64,000 bases of DNA, from the NCBI RefSeq assembly GCF_000346755.1, contig NZ_ANNV01000148.1:62001-126000 (forward strand), written 5' to 3'. Both the position numbers and the translations under genes were made by a program. Below the pieces are notes generated by a model. The model searched no databases. It was not told the DNA's origin and saw only the letters and a list, made by a program, of their open reading frames with translations. Every line of letters begins with the position of its first letter. Positions within the stretch are counted from its first letter, which is position 1. This document shows, one piece after another, positions 33,812 to 42,932 of this stretch. The stretch is from Pseudomonas sp. CBZ-4 (lineage in GTDB: Bacteria > Pseudomonadota > Gammaproteobacteria > Pseudomonadales > Pseudomonadaceae).

Positions 33812-34728
33812 AGGTTTGCTGGCACCGGCGGCACGACAATCGGTTCAACTTTAGGCGCGACGTACACGGGTGTCGGCAGGCCCATCATTTGTGCCAGCAG
33901 GTTGCCCAGGCGTGGACGCAGTTCACCGCGCGGGATGATCAGGTCGATTGCACCGTGCTCCAGCAGGAACTCACTGCGCTGGAAGCCTTCCGGCAGTTTT
34001 TCGCGCACGGTCTGCTCGATCACGCGCGGGCCGGCAAAGCCGATCAGGGCCTTGGGTTCGCCGACGATCACGTCACCCAACATCGCCAGGCTGGCGGAAA
34101 CGCCGCCGTAGACCGGGTCGGTCAGTACGGAGATGAACGGGATGCCTTCTTCACGCAGACGCGCCAGCACCGCGGAGGTCTTGGCCATTTGCATCAGGGA
34201 GATCAGCGCTTCCTGCATGCGCGCACCACCAGAGGCGGCGAAGCAGATCATCGGGCAACGGTTTTCCAGGGCATAGTTGGCAGCGCGTACAAAACGCTCG
34301 CCAACGATGGCGCCCATGGAGCCGCCCATGAAGGAGAACTCGAACGCCGAGACCACAACGGGCATGCCCAGCAGCTTGCCGCTGACGGAGATCAGCGCGT
34401 CTTTCTCGCCGGTCTGCTTTTGCGCGCCGGTCAGGCGGTCCTTGTACTTCTTGCTGTCGCGGAACTTGAGACGGTCAACCGGCTCCAGGTCAGCGCCCAG
34501 TTCGGCACGGCCGTCGGCATCCAGAAAGATGTCGATACGGGCGCGGGCGCCGATACGCATGTGGTGGTTGCACTTGGGGCAAACGTCCAGGGTCTTTTCC
34601 AGCTCCGGGCGGTACAGCACCGCGTCGCAGGATGGGCACTTGTGCCACAGACCTTCAGGAACCGAGCTTTTCTTCACCTCGGAACGCATGATCGAAGGGA
34701 TCAGTTTGTCTACTAACCAGTTGCTCAT
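33808..34728 (-). CDS. accD: Acetyl-CoA carboxylase carboxyltransferase subunit beta
   Basis: The 306-residue subunit has the N-terminal zinc ribbon with Cys31, Cys34, Cys50 and Cys53, and a crotonase-like carboxyltransferase core (ISVSGKLLGMPVVVSAFEF, GGARMQEALISLMQM). With AccA it transfers CO2 from biotin-BCCP to acetyl-CoA in fatty acid synthesis. The ATG at 34726-34728 gives the usual MSNWLVDKLIPSIM. The 244-base gap upstream to trpF holds no gene I can support. Confidence 0.96.
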   Translation of the reverse strand: MSNWLVDKLIPSIMRSEVKKSSVPEGLWHKCPSCDAVLYRPELEKTLDVCPKCNHHMRIGARARIDIFLDADGRAELGADLEPVDRLKFRDSKKYKDRLTGAQKQTGEKDALISVSGKLLGMPVVVSAFEFSFMGGSMGAIVGERFVRAANYALENRCPMICFAASGGARMQEALISLMQMAKTSAVLARLREEGIPFISVLTDPVYGGVSASLAMLGDVIVGEPKALIGFAGPRVIEQTVREKLPEGFQRSEFLLEHGAIDLIIPRGELRPRLGNLLAQMMGLPTPVYVAPKVEPIVVPPVPANL

Positions 34729-34972
34729 GCTTTCTTTCTCCAGTACCGGTGGCTTGAACACAGCCCCGCGTATGCCCTTGAGCTAAATTCATATGTGGCG
34801 ATGACACATGCTGGACGGGGTCAGGCGTTCGACCAGCCATTTCCCGCATGCATCCTCAGCCTTCCAGACAACCTGCCAGTGCAGGGTTGCCACTTCATTT
34901 CCGGGCCACCCACAGGCGGCACCGGGCTGTTTTACACAGTGGTAGTTATGGACGGCGGCAGACTGCCAGCCG

Positions 34973-35593
34973 TCACATCCCGCGCACAGCCTGCATGAAT
35001 GCGCGAATCTTGCTGTGATCCTTGATGCCCTTGCCCTGCTCCACGCCACCACTGACGTCCACCGCATAGGGGCGCACTTGCTCGATGGCTGCCGCGACAT
35101 TCGCGGGGTTGAGCCCACCCGCCAGGATGATCGGCTTGCTCAGCCCTTCGGGAATCAGCGTCCAGTCGAACGCCTCGCCCGTACCACCCGGTACGCCTTC
35201 GACGTAGGTGTCCAGCAAGATCCCGCGAGCGCCCACATAGGCAGCGCAGGCGGCGGCGATATCGTCCCCTGCCTTGACCCGCAACGCCTTGATATACGGG
35301 CGCTGGTAGCTTTCGCATTCGTCAGGGCTTTCGTCACCATGGAACTGCAGCATGTCCAACGGTACGGCATCCAGGGTTTCGTTGAGTTCGCAGCGGCTGG
35401 CGTTGACGAACAGCCCCACAGTAGTGACGAACGGCGGCAGTGCGGCGATGATCGCCCGCGCCTGCAGCACGTTCACCGCCCGTGGGCTCTTGGCATAAAA
35501 CACAAAACCAATGGCATCCGCCCCCGCCTCGACTGCCGCCAGCGCGTCTTCTATGCGGGTAATCCCGCAAATCTTGCTGCGAACGGCTGACAT
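34973..35593 (-). CDS. trpF: Phosphoribosylanthranilate isomerase
   Basis: The 206-residue TIM-barrel enzyme of tryptophan synthesis has the catalytic Cys9 in KICGITR, the FYAKSPRAV segment and the C-terminal phosphate loop AVDVSGGVE with the acid Asp. It converts phosphoribosylanthranilate to CdRP. As usual in Pseudomonas, it is separate from trpC and lies between truA and accD. Confidence 0.95.
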   Translation of the reverse strand: MSAVRSKICGITRIEDALAAVEAGADAIGFVFYAKSPRAVNVLQARAIIAALPPFVTTVGLFVNASRCELNETLDAVPLDMLQFHGDESPDECESYQRPYIKALRVKAGDDIAAACAAYVGARGILLDTYVEGVPGGTGEAFDWTLIPEGLSKPIILAGGLNPANVAAAIEQVRPYAVDVSGGVEQGKGIKDHSKIRAFMQAVRGM

Positions 35594-35656
35594 GTCGTGG
35601 AAACCTCAGGGTTGGGCCGAGAAAGTCCCGGATGGTAACAAAAGCTTTTCCGGGCG

Positions 35657-36481
35657 TCAGCCGCCAAGTTCGCTGAAACCTGTGAGGAAGTGTGGCCCGA
35701 TGAAACGTTCCGGCAGCTCGAACTCGTCGCGGTACTCCACATCCACCAGGTACAGGCCAAAGGGATGGGCGGTGACACCGCCCGTACGGCGAACACGGCT
35801 TTCCAGCACTTCCTTGGCCCACTCCACCGGGCGCTCGCCCGTGCCAATGGTCATCAGCACGCCCGCAATGTTGCGCACCATATGGTGCAGGAACGCACCG
35901 GCGCGGATATCCAGCACGATCATCTTGCCGTGGCGCGTCACCCGCAGGTGGTGGACTTCCTTGATCGGCGACTTGGCCTGGCACTGGCCGGCGCGGAACG
36001 CGCTGAAGTCGTGCACGCCGACCAGATGCTGCGCGGCCTCGGCCATGCGCTCGGCGTCCAGCGGGCGGTGGTTCCAGGTGATTTCTTCGTTGAGGTGCGC
36101 CGGGCGGATCTGATCGTTGTAGATCACATAACGATAACGTCGGGCGATAGCCTTGAAGCGCGCATGAAAGTGCGCCGGCATGACCTTGGCCCAACTGACA
36201 CTGACGTCATGGGGCAGGTTGATATTGGCGCCCATCACCCACGCCTTCATCGTGCGCTCGGCCTGGGTATCGAAGTGCACCACCTGGCCGCAAGCATGCA
36301 CACCGGCGTCAGTACGCCCGGCGCACATCAGCGACACCGGTGAATCCGCGACTTTCGACAGAGCCTTTTCCAGGGTTTCCTGCACCGTCAGCACGCCCGA
36401 CGCCTGGCGCTGCCAGCCGCGATAGCGCGAACCTTTGTATTCCACGCCCAGGGCGATGCGGTAAAAGCCTGCGGCCGCCAT
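35657..36481 (-). CDS. truA: tRNA pseudouridine(38-40) synthase
   Basis: The TruA enzyme has the catalytic Asp58 in CAGRTDAGVHACGQ and the C-terminal HHMVRNIAGVLMTIG segment. It makes pseudouridine at positions 38-40 of many tRNAs. I start at the ATG 36479-36481 (274 residues, family length about 270). A TTG 19 codons upstream is an alternative; neither has a convincing Shine-Dalgarno, so the start is uncertain. It sits between fimV and trpF. Confidence 0.93.
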   Translation of the reverse strand: MAAAGFYRIALGVEYKGSRYRGWQRQASGVLTVQETLEKALSKVADSPVSLMCAGRTDAGVHACGQVVHFDTQAERTMKAWVMGANINLPHDVSVSWAKVMPAHFHARFKAIARRYRYVIYNDQIRPAHLNEEITWNHRPLDAERMAEAAQHLVGVHDFSAFRAGQCQAKSPIKEVHHLRVTRHGKMIVLDIRAGAFLHHMVRNIAGVLMTIGTGERPVEWAKEVLESRVRRTGGVTAHPFGLYLVDVEYRDEFELPERFIGPHFLTGFSELGG

Positions 36482-36568
36482 TTCGGCGGCCGCGTTATCT
36501 ATATTTGCCAAGAACTGAGAGCCTGATGAGTTGCGCAAAGGCGGCCATTATAAAGAGGGACGCCCAAA

Positions 36569-36632
36569 TGTGGGAGCGGGCTTGCTGTGGCGAGGGAGCT
36601 TGCTCCCTCACCAGAGCAAGCCCGCCCCCACA
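36569..36632. repeat. Nested REP-like palindrome
   Basis: An outer pair (TGTGGGAGCGGGCTTGCT at 36569; inverse ending 36632 with two differences) encloses an inner palindrome with GAGGGAGCTTGCTCCCTC. Two REP sequence families appear nested in one hairpin in the fimV-truA gap. Confidence 0.85.
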
Positions 36633-36650
36633 GTGGATTTTCGTTGTGCT

Positions 36651-39215
36651 TTAAATACGGCCGAGCATTTCCTTGGCTTCGCCGCGCTGCGACTCGTCAC
36701 CTTCGGTCAGCACTTCAGAAAGGATGTCCCGCGCGCCATCCGCATCCCCCATGTCGATATAGGCCTGGGCCAAGTCCAGCTTGGTTGCCACCTCGTCGGT
36801 GCCGGAGAGGAAGTCGAATTCCGGCTCATCACCACCCAGCGCAGCGTCTTCTGCGGTAAACGACGGCTCGATGGACGGATGCTCCAGGCTCTGGGACAGA
36901 CGATCCAACTCGGCATTGACGTCGTCCAGTTCGGACGCGAAGGCGTCCGGCTTGGTGGCCGCTTCTGGCTCATCGGCCAGGGACAGGTCGAAGTCTTCCG
37001 GCAGTTCGAACTCATCCAGCGCAGCAGGCGTCAGGGTTGGCGGCTCGACTGCAGGCACATCCTGCATCTGTTCTTCAAGACCGGAAAGGAAATCATCATC
37101 GGCCTGCGTGGACGCCGGCGCATCCAATTGCAGGTCAAGGTCGAAGTCCGACAGATCGTCCGGGCTGGCTTTCGCTTCAGCCTGCTGCTGCAGTACGGAC
37201 TCGAAGGTCAGCACATCTTCAGGATTGACCTCGGCAGGCGATGCCGCCTCAAGATCATCCAGGCTCAGGTCGAAATCAGTGTCGAAGGCTTCCGGTTCTG
37301 GCGCCGGGGCGGCCGGTTTGTCCTCCAGCAGGTCCTTGACGTATTGCGCATCCAGGGCCGCCGCGGCCACCGCGGCACTCACGCCCGCCGCCAGCACCGC
37401 CATCGCCGGGAAGCGTGACTTGAGCAGCTCGACCTGGGCATGGTTGTCACCATTGGCCACCAGTTGGCGCTCCTGGGTGACGAAGCCGTCCTTGTCATTC
37501 TGCAGGCCGTAGACTTCCATCAGCTTCAACCGCAGGTCGCTGCGCTTGGGCTCTTGCTTGATCGCCTGCTCCAACACGTCGGCGGCCTGGTTCAGGTGAC
37601 CGCGATCGACAAGGGATTGGGCTTGCGCCAGCGCATCATTGGAATTCATCGGGGCCACGGCCACTGCCAGGGGCGCGAGCACCGAAGCAACAGTCGGCAC
37701 CACGACGGCCGGTTCAACCACTGGCGCCGGTACTGGAGCCGCCGCCAGCTTGACGCTCGGCGCCGGCACTTCCAGGCCTTCGAAGCTGTCCGGTGGCAGG
37801 TCCTGGTCGAGGTTCGAGGTGAACTCCGGCTCTTCAGCCAGGGCACGGGCCATGCGCAGGTGCTTTTCTTCTTCACGACGGGCGTTGCGATGACGCAGCA
37901 CCAGCAGCAGCAGCAACAAAGCCACCAAGGCTGCGGCGCCACCCACTACGCCGAGGACCACCGGGTTGGTCAGCAGCTCATTGAATTTGCCATCGTTACT
38001 GGCAGGACCCGCTTCAGGCTTGACGGGTTCCGGGGCCGGAGCCGTCGGCGCAGGCGTGGCTGCCGGTGCAGAGGGAGCCGCCGGAGTTGCCGCCGCCGGA
38101 TCACCGGCCAACTGGGCCGGAATCACCGCAGGCACAGCCGCTGGGTCGCCCTTTTCCGCTTGCAGGCGCGCCAGTTGATCGTTCTTCAGTTGAATCAGTT
38201 TTTGCAGCTTGTCCAACTGGCTTTGCAGGTCCGCCGCACGGCTTTTCAGCTCGGCGTTATCACGACGGGTGGTGTCCAGCTCTTCCTGGGTCATCGCCAG
38301 CTTGTCGCTCAGGGCACGGCCGTCAGCGGCCTTGCCTTTCGCGCCCTGCTTGGCGGACTCGGCCGAGACCAGGCTCAAGTTGTCCTTGGCATTGGTGCTC
38401 GACGGTGCATTGCCCGCCTGGGTGCGCTTGGTGGCATCCAGTTGCTGCTTGCCAGCGACCTGGTTGGTCGCCCCGCGACGTCCCTGGCGCCAGGCGGCGT
38501 TTTGCGCCGTCACTTCGGCAATCGCCTGGGGCTGTGGCAGTGCGGTGCTTTGTACGGTGTCCGGCAGACGCAGGACCTGGCCGGTTTTCAGGCGGTTGAT
38601 ATTGCCGTCGATAAAGGCATCGGGGTTCAGTGCCTGGATCGCCAGCATGGTCTGCTGGATCGAGCCGCCATTGCGGTTCTTCGCGGCAATTTCCCACAAG
38701 GTGTCGCGGGAAGTGGTGGTGTGCTGCGCCGCTTTGCTCGCGGCAGGCGCGGCAGGCGCGGGGCTGGCCGGCGCCAACACACGCGGTGCAGGCGCTGTTG
38801 CGGCCGGCTGGTCAAACTTGGCCGGGTCCAGCAGCACACTGTAGTCGCGCATCAGGCGGCCGTTGGGCCACTGCACCTGCAACAGGAAACGAACGTAGGA
38901 TTCCGGCAACGGCTTGCTGGAGGTGACGCGCACCACACTGCGACCGCTGGGATTGATCACCGGCGTAAACACCAGGTCATTCAGAAACGCTTGGCGATCG
39001 ACGCCCGCATCCACAAACGCCTGGGACGAAGCCAGGCTCGGCGTGATCTCGGAAGCCGTGAGGCCGCCGACATCGAGCAATTCGATTTCCACCGACAACG
39101 GCTGGTTCAACTGCGACTTGAGGGTCATTTCCCCCAGTTGCAGCGCCTGCGCCATACCGGAGGACAGCGCCGAGGCGGCCGCTATTGCTAACACCAGTTT
39201 GCGAACTTGAACCAT
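36651..39215 (-). CDS. fimV: FimV-type polar assembly protein
   Basis: The 854-residue FimV-family protein has a signal peptide, a periplasmic FimV N-terminal domain with LysM-type repeat (residues about 165-218) and a coiled coil (about 303-355). One transmembrane helix (419-440) follows, then a cytoplasmic part with a TPR-like stretch and acidic repeats. The C-terminal FimV domain (LDLAQAYIDMGDADGARDILSEV) closes it. FimV binds peptidoglycan and organises type IV pili, secretion and polar cAMP signalling in P. aeruginosa. The ATG at 39213-39215 follows AAAGGATGAGG. Confidence 0.93.
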   Translation of the reverse strand: MVQVRKLVLAIAAASALSSGMAQALQLGEMTLKSQLNQPLSVEIELLDVGGLTASEITPSLASSQAFVDAGVDRQAFLNDLVFTPVINPSGRSVVRVTSSKPLPESYVRFLLQVQWPNGRLMRDYSVLLDPAKFDQPAATAPAPRVLAPASPAPAAPAASKAAQHTTTSRDTLWEIAAKNRNGGSIQQTMLAIQALNPDAFIDGNINRLKTGQVLRLPDTVQSTALPQPQAIAEVTAQNAAWRQGRRGATNQVAGKQQLDATKRTQAGNAPSSTNAKDNLSLVSAESAKQGAKGKAADGRALSDKLAMTQEELDTTRRDNAELKSRAADLQSQLDKLQKLIQLKNDQLARLQAEKGDPAAVPAVIPAQLAGDPAAATPAAPSAPAATPAPTAPAPEPVKPEAGPASNDGKFNELLTNPVVLGVVGGAAALVALLLLLLVLRHRNARREEEKHLRMARALAEEPEFTSNLDQDLPPDSFEGLEVPAPSVKLAAAPVPAPVVEPAVVVPTVASVLAPLAVAVAPMNSNDALAQAQSLVDRGHLNQAADVLEQAIKQEPKRSDLRLKLMEVYGLQNDKDGFVTQERQLVANGDNHAQVELLKSRFPAMAVLAAGVSAAVAAAALDAQYVKDLLEDKPAAPAPEPEAFDTDFDLSLDDLEAASPAEVNPEDVLTFESVLQQQAEAKASPDDLSDFDLDLQLDAPASTQADDDFLSGLEEQMQDVPAVEPPTLTPAALDEFELPEDFDLSLADEPEAATKPDAFASELDDVNAELDRLSQSLEHPSIEPSFTAEDAALGGDEPEFDFLSGTDEVATKLDLAQAYIDMGDADGARDILSEVLTEGDESQRGEAKEMLGRI

Positions 39216-39377
39216 AGCCTCATCCTTTGTTTGAACACTCCCCGGCCTGCGAGAAGGTTGGTAACCGCTGCCATAAGGCATGGCGAGCCGATAGGTCACC
39301 GACACGCTTCTGTTCCTGCTTGGGGCCAAGCATAGCGCCTGGTTAGAATCAATCTACAAATTGCCGCCAAGTATCTT

Positions 39378-40388
39378 TTACACAAGGTCTTTTATCAACA
39401 ACTGCGCCAGCTGTACGGCATTCAGTGCGGCGCCTTTGCGTACGTTATCTGACGTCAGCCACAGATTTAGTTCCGCCGGATCGTCCACCCCGGCGCGAAC
39501 CCGTCCTACATACACAACGTCTTGTCCTACTGCATCGCCAACCGCTGTTGGGTAGTCACCCTCCTCCACCAGCTCTATACCCGGCGCTGCGTCGAGTGCC
39601 CGGTTAACGAGGGCGAGATCCACCGGCGCAGCCAGCTGCAACGACACAGTCAGGCTATCGCCAAAAAACACCGGGGCTTGAACGCAGGTTGCGGAAATCT
39701 TTAGCAAAGGAGTTTCCAGCACGGCGCGCAGTTCGTGTACGAGACGTTTCTCCAAGGCTGTATGACCTTGGGCATCTGGCGTACCGACTTGTGCCAGCAG
39801 GTTGAAGGCCATCTGCCGATCAAAAAACTTCGGTTCCAGCGGACGCACATTCAGCAGCTCGGCGGTTTGTCGCGCCAGCTCGCTCACGGCTTCGCGCCCC
39901 TGGGCTGACACTGCCAGGTTGGCGGTAACGCTCACCCGCTGGATATCCAGCAGGCCGCGCAAGGGCGCCAGGACCACCGCCAGGTTGGTGGCGGACGGGC
40001 TTGGGCTGGCGAGCTGGAACGGTTTTTTCAGGCCGCCCAATACGTGCGCGTTCGCTTCCGGCACCACCGGTGGCGCTTGCTCAGCCGACAAGGCGCCGGA
40101 CAGGTCGATCACCGCACAACCGGCCGTCGTGGCGCGCGGGGCGAAGCTCAAGGTCACTGCCGGCCCCGCGGCAAAAAATGCCAGTTGCACCTTTTTGAAA
40201 TCGAACTCGTCGACTTCCTTGACCCGCAGGTTCTTGCCGCGAAACGGCACCGAGGCACCGGCCGAGTTATTGCCGGCCAGCAGGTACAGGGTGCCCACCG
40301 GAAAATCCAGCTCTTCGAGGATCTGCACCAGGGTTTCACCGACGGTGCCGGTGGCGCCGATCACGGCGATTTCAAAGGTCTGGGTCAT
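39378..40388 (-). CDS. Aspartate-semialdehyde dehydrogenase paralogue lacking the catalytic cysteine (Usg-like)
   Basis: The 336-residue protein has the ASADH NADP motif (IAVIGATGTVGETL) and domain order. The segment where Asd proteins carry the nucleophilic Cys reads SPSPSATNL, with no Cys. It is therefore probably not an active dehydrogenase; it resembles the Usg proteins encoded beside asd and fimV. The ATG at 40386-40388 has GAGG upstream. Function unknown. Confidence 0.85.
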   Translation of the reverse strand: MTQTFEIAVIGATGTVGETLVQILEELDFPVGTLYLLAGNNSAGASVPFRGKNLRVKEVDEFDFKKVQLAFFAAGPAVTLSFAPRATTAGCAVIDLSGALSAEQAPPVVPEANAHVLGGLKKPFQLASPSPSATNLAVVLAPLRGLLDIQRVSVTANLAVSAQGREAVSELARQTAELLNVRPLEPKFFDRQMAFNLLAQVGTPDAQGHTALEKRLVHELRAVLETPLLKISATCVQAPVFFGDSLTVSLQLAAPVDLALVNRALDAAPGIELVEEGDYPTAVGDAVGQDVVYVGRVRAGVDDPAELNLWLTSDNVRKGAALNAVQLAQLLIKDLV

Positions 40389-40474
40389 GGGGGCTGCCTC
40401 GGGCATTGCGGGGGGAGCGGCACTTTACCGGGTGGTGGGGTAATTGGGCCAGTGTTTGTGGTGAAGCTGAGGGC

Positions 40475-40550
40475 CTCATCGCAGGCAAGCCAGCTCCCAC
40501 ACTTGAATGTATTCACACATCAAAATGTGGGAGCTGGCTTGCCTGCGATG
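40475..40550. repeat. Two REP-like copies in outward orientation (CTGG type)
   Basis: A copy ending in CTCCCACA at 40501 is followed by TGTGGGAGCTGGCTTGCCTG starting at 40526, so the flush ends face each other, the opposite of the 31738 pair. The pair lies in the asd-to-paralogue gap. Confidence 0.85.
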
Positions 40551-40567
40551 CCCCTCTCAAGAACAAC

Positions 40568-40601
40568 AAAAAACCCGCGCCTGTCACCAGAACGCGGGTT
40601 T
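40568..40601 (-). terminator. Terminator of asd
   Basis: AAACCCGCG (40571-40579) pairs with CGCGGGTTT (40593-40601) around a 13-base loop, with a U-tract on the minus RNA. It lies 19 bases after the asd stop codon. Confidence 0.88.
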
Positions 40602-40619
40602 CTTGATTGCCTCAAGCGA

Positions 40620-41732
40620 TCAACGCTCCAGCAAGATCCGCAGCATGCGACGCAGCGGTTCAGCCGCGCCCCACAACAGCTGGTCGCCCACCGTGAACGC
40701 GCCGAGGAACTGGCTGCCCATGTTCAGCTTGCGCAGACGGCCCACCGGTACATTCAGGGTGCCGGTAACCTTCGTCGGGCTCAGCTCCTGCATGCTGATC
40801 TCGCGGTTGTTCGGCACCAGCTTGACCCACGGGTTGTGCGAGCTGATCAGCGATTCGATATCGGCGATCGGCACGTCCTTGTTCAGCTTGATGGTCAGCG
40901 CCTGGCTGTGGCAGCGCATGGCGCCGATGCGCACGCAGATGCCGTCCACCGGGATCGGGCTCTTGAAGCGACCGAGGATCTTGTTGGTCTCGGCCTGGGC
41001 CTTCCACTCTTCGCGGCTCTGGCCGTTCGGCAGCTCTTTGTCGATCCATGGGATCAGGCTACCGGCCAATGGCACGCCGAAGTTTTCGGTCGGGTACGCA
41101 TCGCTGCGCATGGCTTCGGCCACACGACGGTCGATGTCGAGGATCGCGCTGGCCGGGTCGGCCAGTTGATCGGCAACAGCGGCGTGGGTCGCGCCCATCT
41201 GCTTGATCAGTTCACGCATGTTCTGCGCGCCGGCACCGGACGCCGCCTGATACGTCATGGCGCTCATCCACTCCACCAGGCCAGCCTCGAACAGGCCGCC
41301 CAGGCCCATCAGCATCAGGCTGACGGTGCAGTTGCCGCCGACGTAGTTCTTGGTGCCGGCGTCCAGTTGCTGGTCGATGACCTTGCGGTTAACCGGGTCG
41401 AGGATGATCACGGCGTCATCCTGCATGCGCAGGCTCGATGCGGCGTCGATCCAGTAACCCTGCCAGCCGGCTTCACGCAGCTTGGGGAAGACTTCGCTGG
41501 TGTAGTCGCCACCCTGACAGGTCACGATCACGTCGAGGGTCTTCAACTCTTCAATGCTGTAGGCGTCCTTGAGCGGAGCAATATCCTTGCCCACGGACGG
41601 CCCTTGGCCACCAACGTTCGAAGTGGTGAAAAACACCGGCTCAATAAGATCGAAATCCTGCTCTTCCAGCATCCGCTGCATGAGCACGGAACCGACCATA
41701 CCGCGCCAACCGATCAGACCTACACGTTTCAT
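40620..41732 (-). CDS. asd: Aspartate-semialdehyde dehydrogenase
   Basis: The 370-residue enzyme reduces aspartyl phosphate to aspartate semialdehyde for lysine, threonine, methionine and cell-wall diaminopimelate. The NADP motif (GLIGWRGMVGS) and catalytic Cys135 in GGNCTVSL are intact. It lies downstream of leuB and ends in its own terminator. Confidence 0.97.
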   Translation of the reverse strand: MKRVGLIGWRGMVGSVLMQRMLEEQDFDLIEPVFFTTSNVGGQGPSVGKDIAPLKDAYSIEELKTLDVIVTCQGGDYTSEVFPKLREAGWQGYWIDAASSLRMQDDAVIILDPVNRKVIDQQLDAGTKNYVGGNCTVSLMLMGLGGLFEAGLVEWMSAMTYQAASGAGAQNMRELIKQMGATHAAVADQLADPASAILDIDRRVAEAMRSDAYPTENFGVPLAGSLIPWIDKELPNGQSREEWKAQAETNKILGRFKSPIPVDGICVRIGAMRCHSQALTIKLNKDVPIADIESLISSHNPWVKLVPNNREISMQELSPTKVTGTLNVPVGRLRKLNMGSQFLGAFTVGDQLLWGAAEPLRRMLRILLER

Positions 41733-41796
41733 CGCAACTACACCTTGTTAAAAAGTGGGCCGCCTTGCAGCAACAACTGCAAGCGGGCCCGAGAGA

Positions 41797-42879
41797 TTAC
41801 AGATTCCGCAGCGCGGCGACTACTGCGTCGCCCATTTCTTGCGTACCGACTTTGGTGCAACCCTGCGACCAGATGTCGCCAGTGCGCAAACCCTGGTCCA
41901 GCACCAGGCTTACGGCTTGCTCGATGGCATCGGCCGCGTCGCTCAGGTTGAAGCTGTAACGCAGCATCATCGACACCGACAGAATCGTCGCCAGCGGGTT
42001 GGCAATGCCCTGGCCGGCGATGTCCGGCGCCGAGCCGTGGCAAGGCTCGTACATGCCCTTGTTGTTGGTATCGAGGGACGCCGACGGCAGCATGCCGATG
42101 GAACCGGTGAGCATCGAGGCCTGGTCAGAGAGGATGTCGCCGAACAGGTTGTCGGTGACGATCACGTCGAACTGCTTCGGCGCACGCACCAACTGCATGG
42201 CGGCGTTATCGACGTACATGTGGCTCAGTTCAACGTCCGGGTAGTCCTTGGCCACTTCTTCGACGATTTCCCGCCACAGTTGGCTGGAGGCCAGCACGTT
42301 GGCCTTATCCACCGAGCAGACCTTCTTGCCACGCACGCGGGCCATGTCGAAACCGACACGGGCGATACGGCGGATTTCACTTTCGCTGTACGGCAGGGTG
42401 TCGTAGGCCTGGCGCTCGCCGTTTTCCAGCTCGCGCACGCCGCGTGGCGAGCCGAAGTAGATACCGCCGGTCAGCTCACGCACGATGAGGATGTCGAGGC
42501 CCGCGACCACTTCCGGCTTGAGGCTGGATGCGTCGGCCAGTTGCGGGTAGAGGATCGCCGGGCGCAGGTTGCCGAACAGGCCCAGTTGCGCACGGATTTT
42601 CAGCAGGCCGCGCTCAGGGCGGATGTCACGTTCGATCTTGTCCCACTTCGGGCCACCCACGGCGCCGAGCAGTACGGCGTCGGCCGCACGGGCGCGGTCC
42701 AGGGTTTCGTCGGCCAGGGGCACGCCGTGCTTGTCGATGGCCGCGCCGCCGATCACGTCGTGGCTCAGTTCGAAGCCCAGGCTGTACTTGCTGTTGGCCA
42801 GTTCCAGGACCTTGACCGCTTCGGCCATGATTTCCGGACCAATACCGTCGCCAGGGAGAATCAGAATCTGCTTGCTCAT
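41797..42879 (-). CDS. leuB: 3-isopropylmalate dehydrogenase
   Basis: The 360-residue isocitrate/isopropylmalate dehydrogenase-family enzyme has the LPGDGIGPEI start, the RELTGGIYFG segment and the NLFGDILSDQASMLTGSIGMLPSA active-site region. It oxidises and decarboxylates 3-isopropylmalate in leucine synthesis, using NAD. It lies 53 bases after the methyltransferase gene. Confidence 0.97.
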   Translation of the reverse strand: MSKQILILPGDGIGPEIMAEAVKVLELANSKYSLGFELSHDVIGGAAIDKHGVPLADETLDRARAADAVLLGAVGGPKWDKIERDIRPERGLLKIRAQLGLFGNLRPAILYPQLADASSLKPEVVAGLDILIVRELTGGIYFGSPRGVRELENGERQAYDTLPYSESEIRRIARVGFDMARVRGKKVCSVDKANVLASSQLWREIVEEVAKDYPDVELSHMYVDNAAMQLVRAPKQFDVIVTDNLFGDILSDQASMLTGSIGMLPSASLDTNNKGMYEPCHGSAPDIAGQGIANPLATILSVSMMLRYSFNLSDAADAIEQAVSLVLDQGLRTGDIWSQGCTKVGTQEMGDAVVAALRNL

Positions 42880-42932
42880 GCGTTCCTCATTTCATCAAGC
42901 GACCCGCCCGTGGGCAGGTCGGGAAAAATCAA

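Noticed and set aside
34795..34998. Possible small ORF in the trpF-accD gap
   Set aside because: No ribosome site or family match and it overlaps the trpF 3' end; could not be supported.
37440..39191. Plus-strand ORF opposite fimV (583 codons)
   Set aside because: Rich in His, Arg and Gln repeats generated by the Asp/Ala/Gln-rich fimV coding strand.
40475..40550. CRISPR-like repeats in REP regions
   Set aside because: The repeats are palindromic inverted pairs, not evenly spaced direct repeats with spacers; no cas genes in the window.
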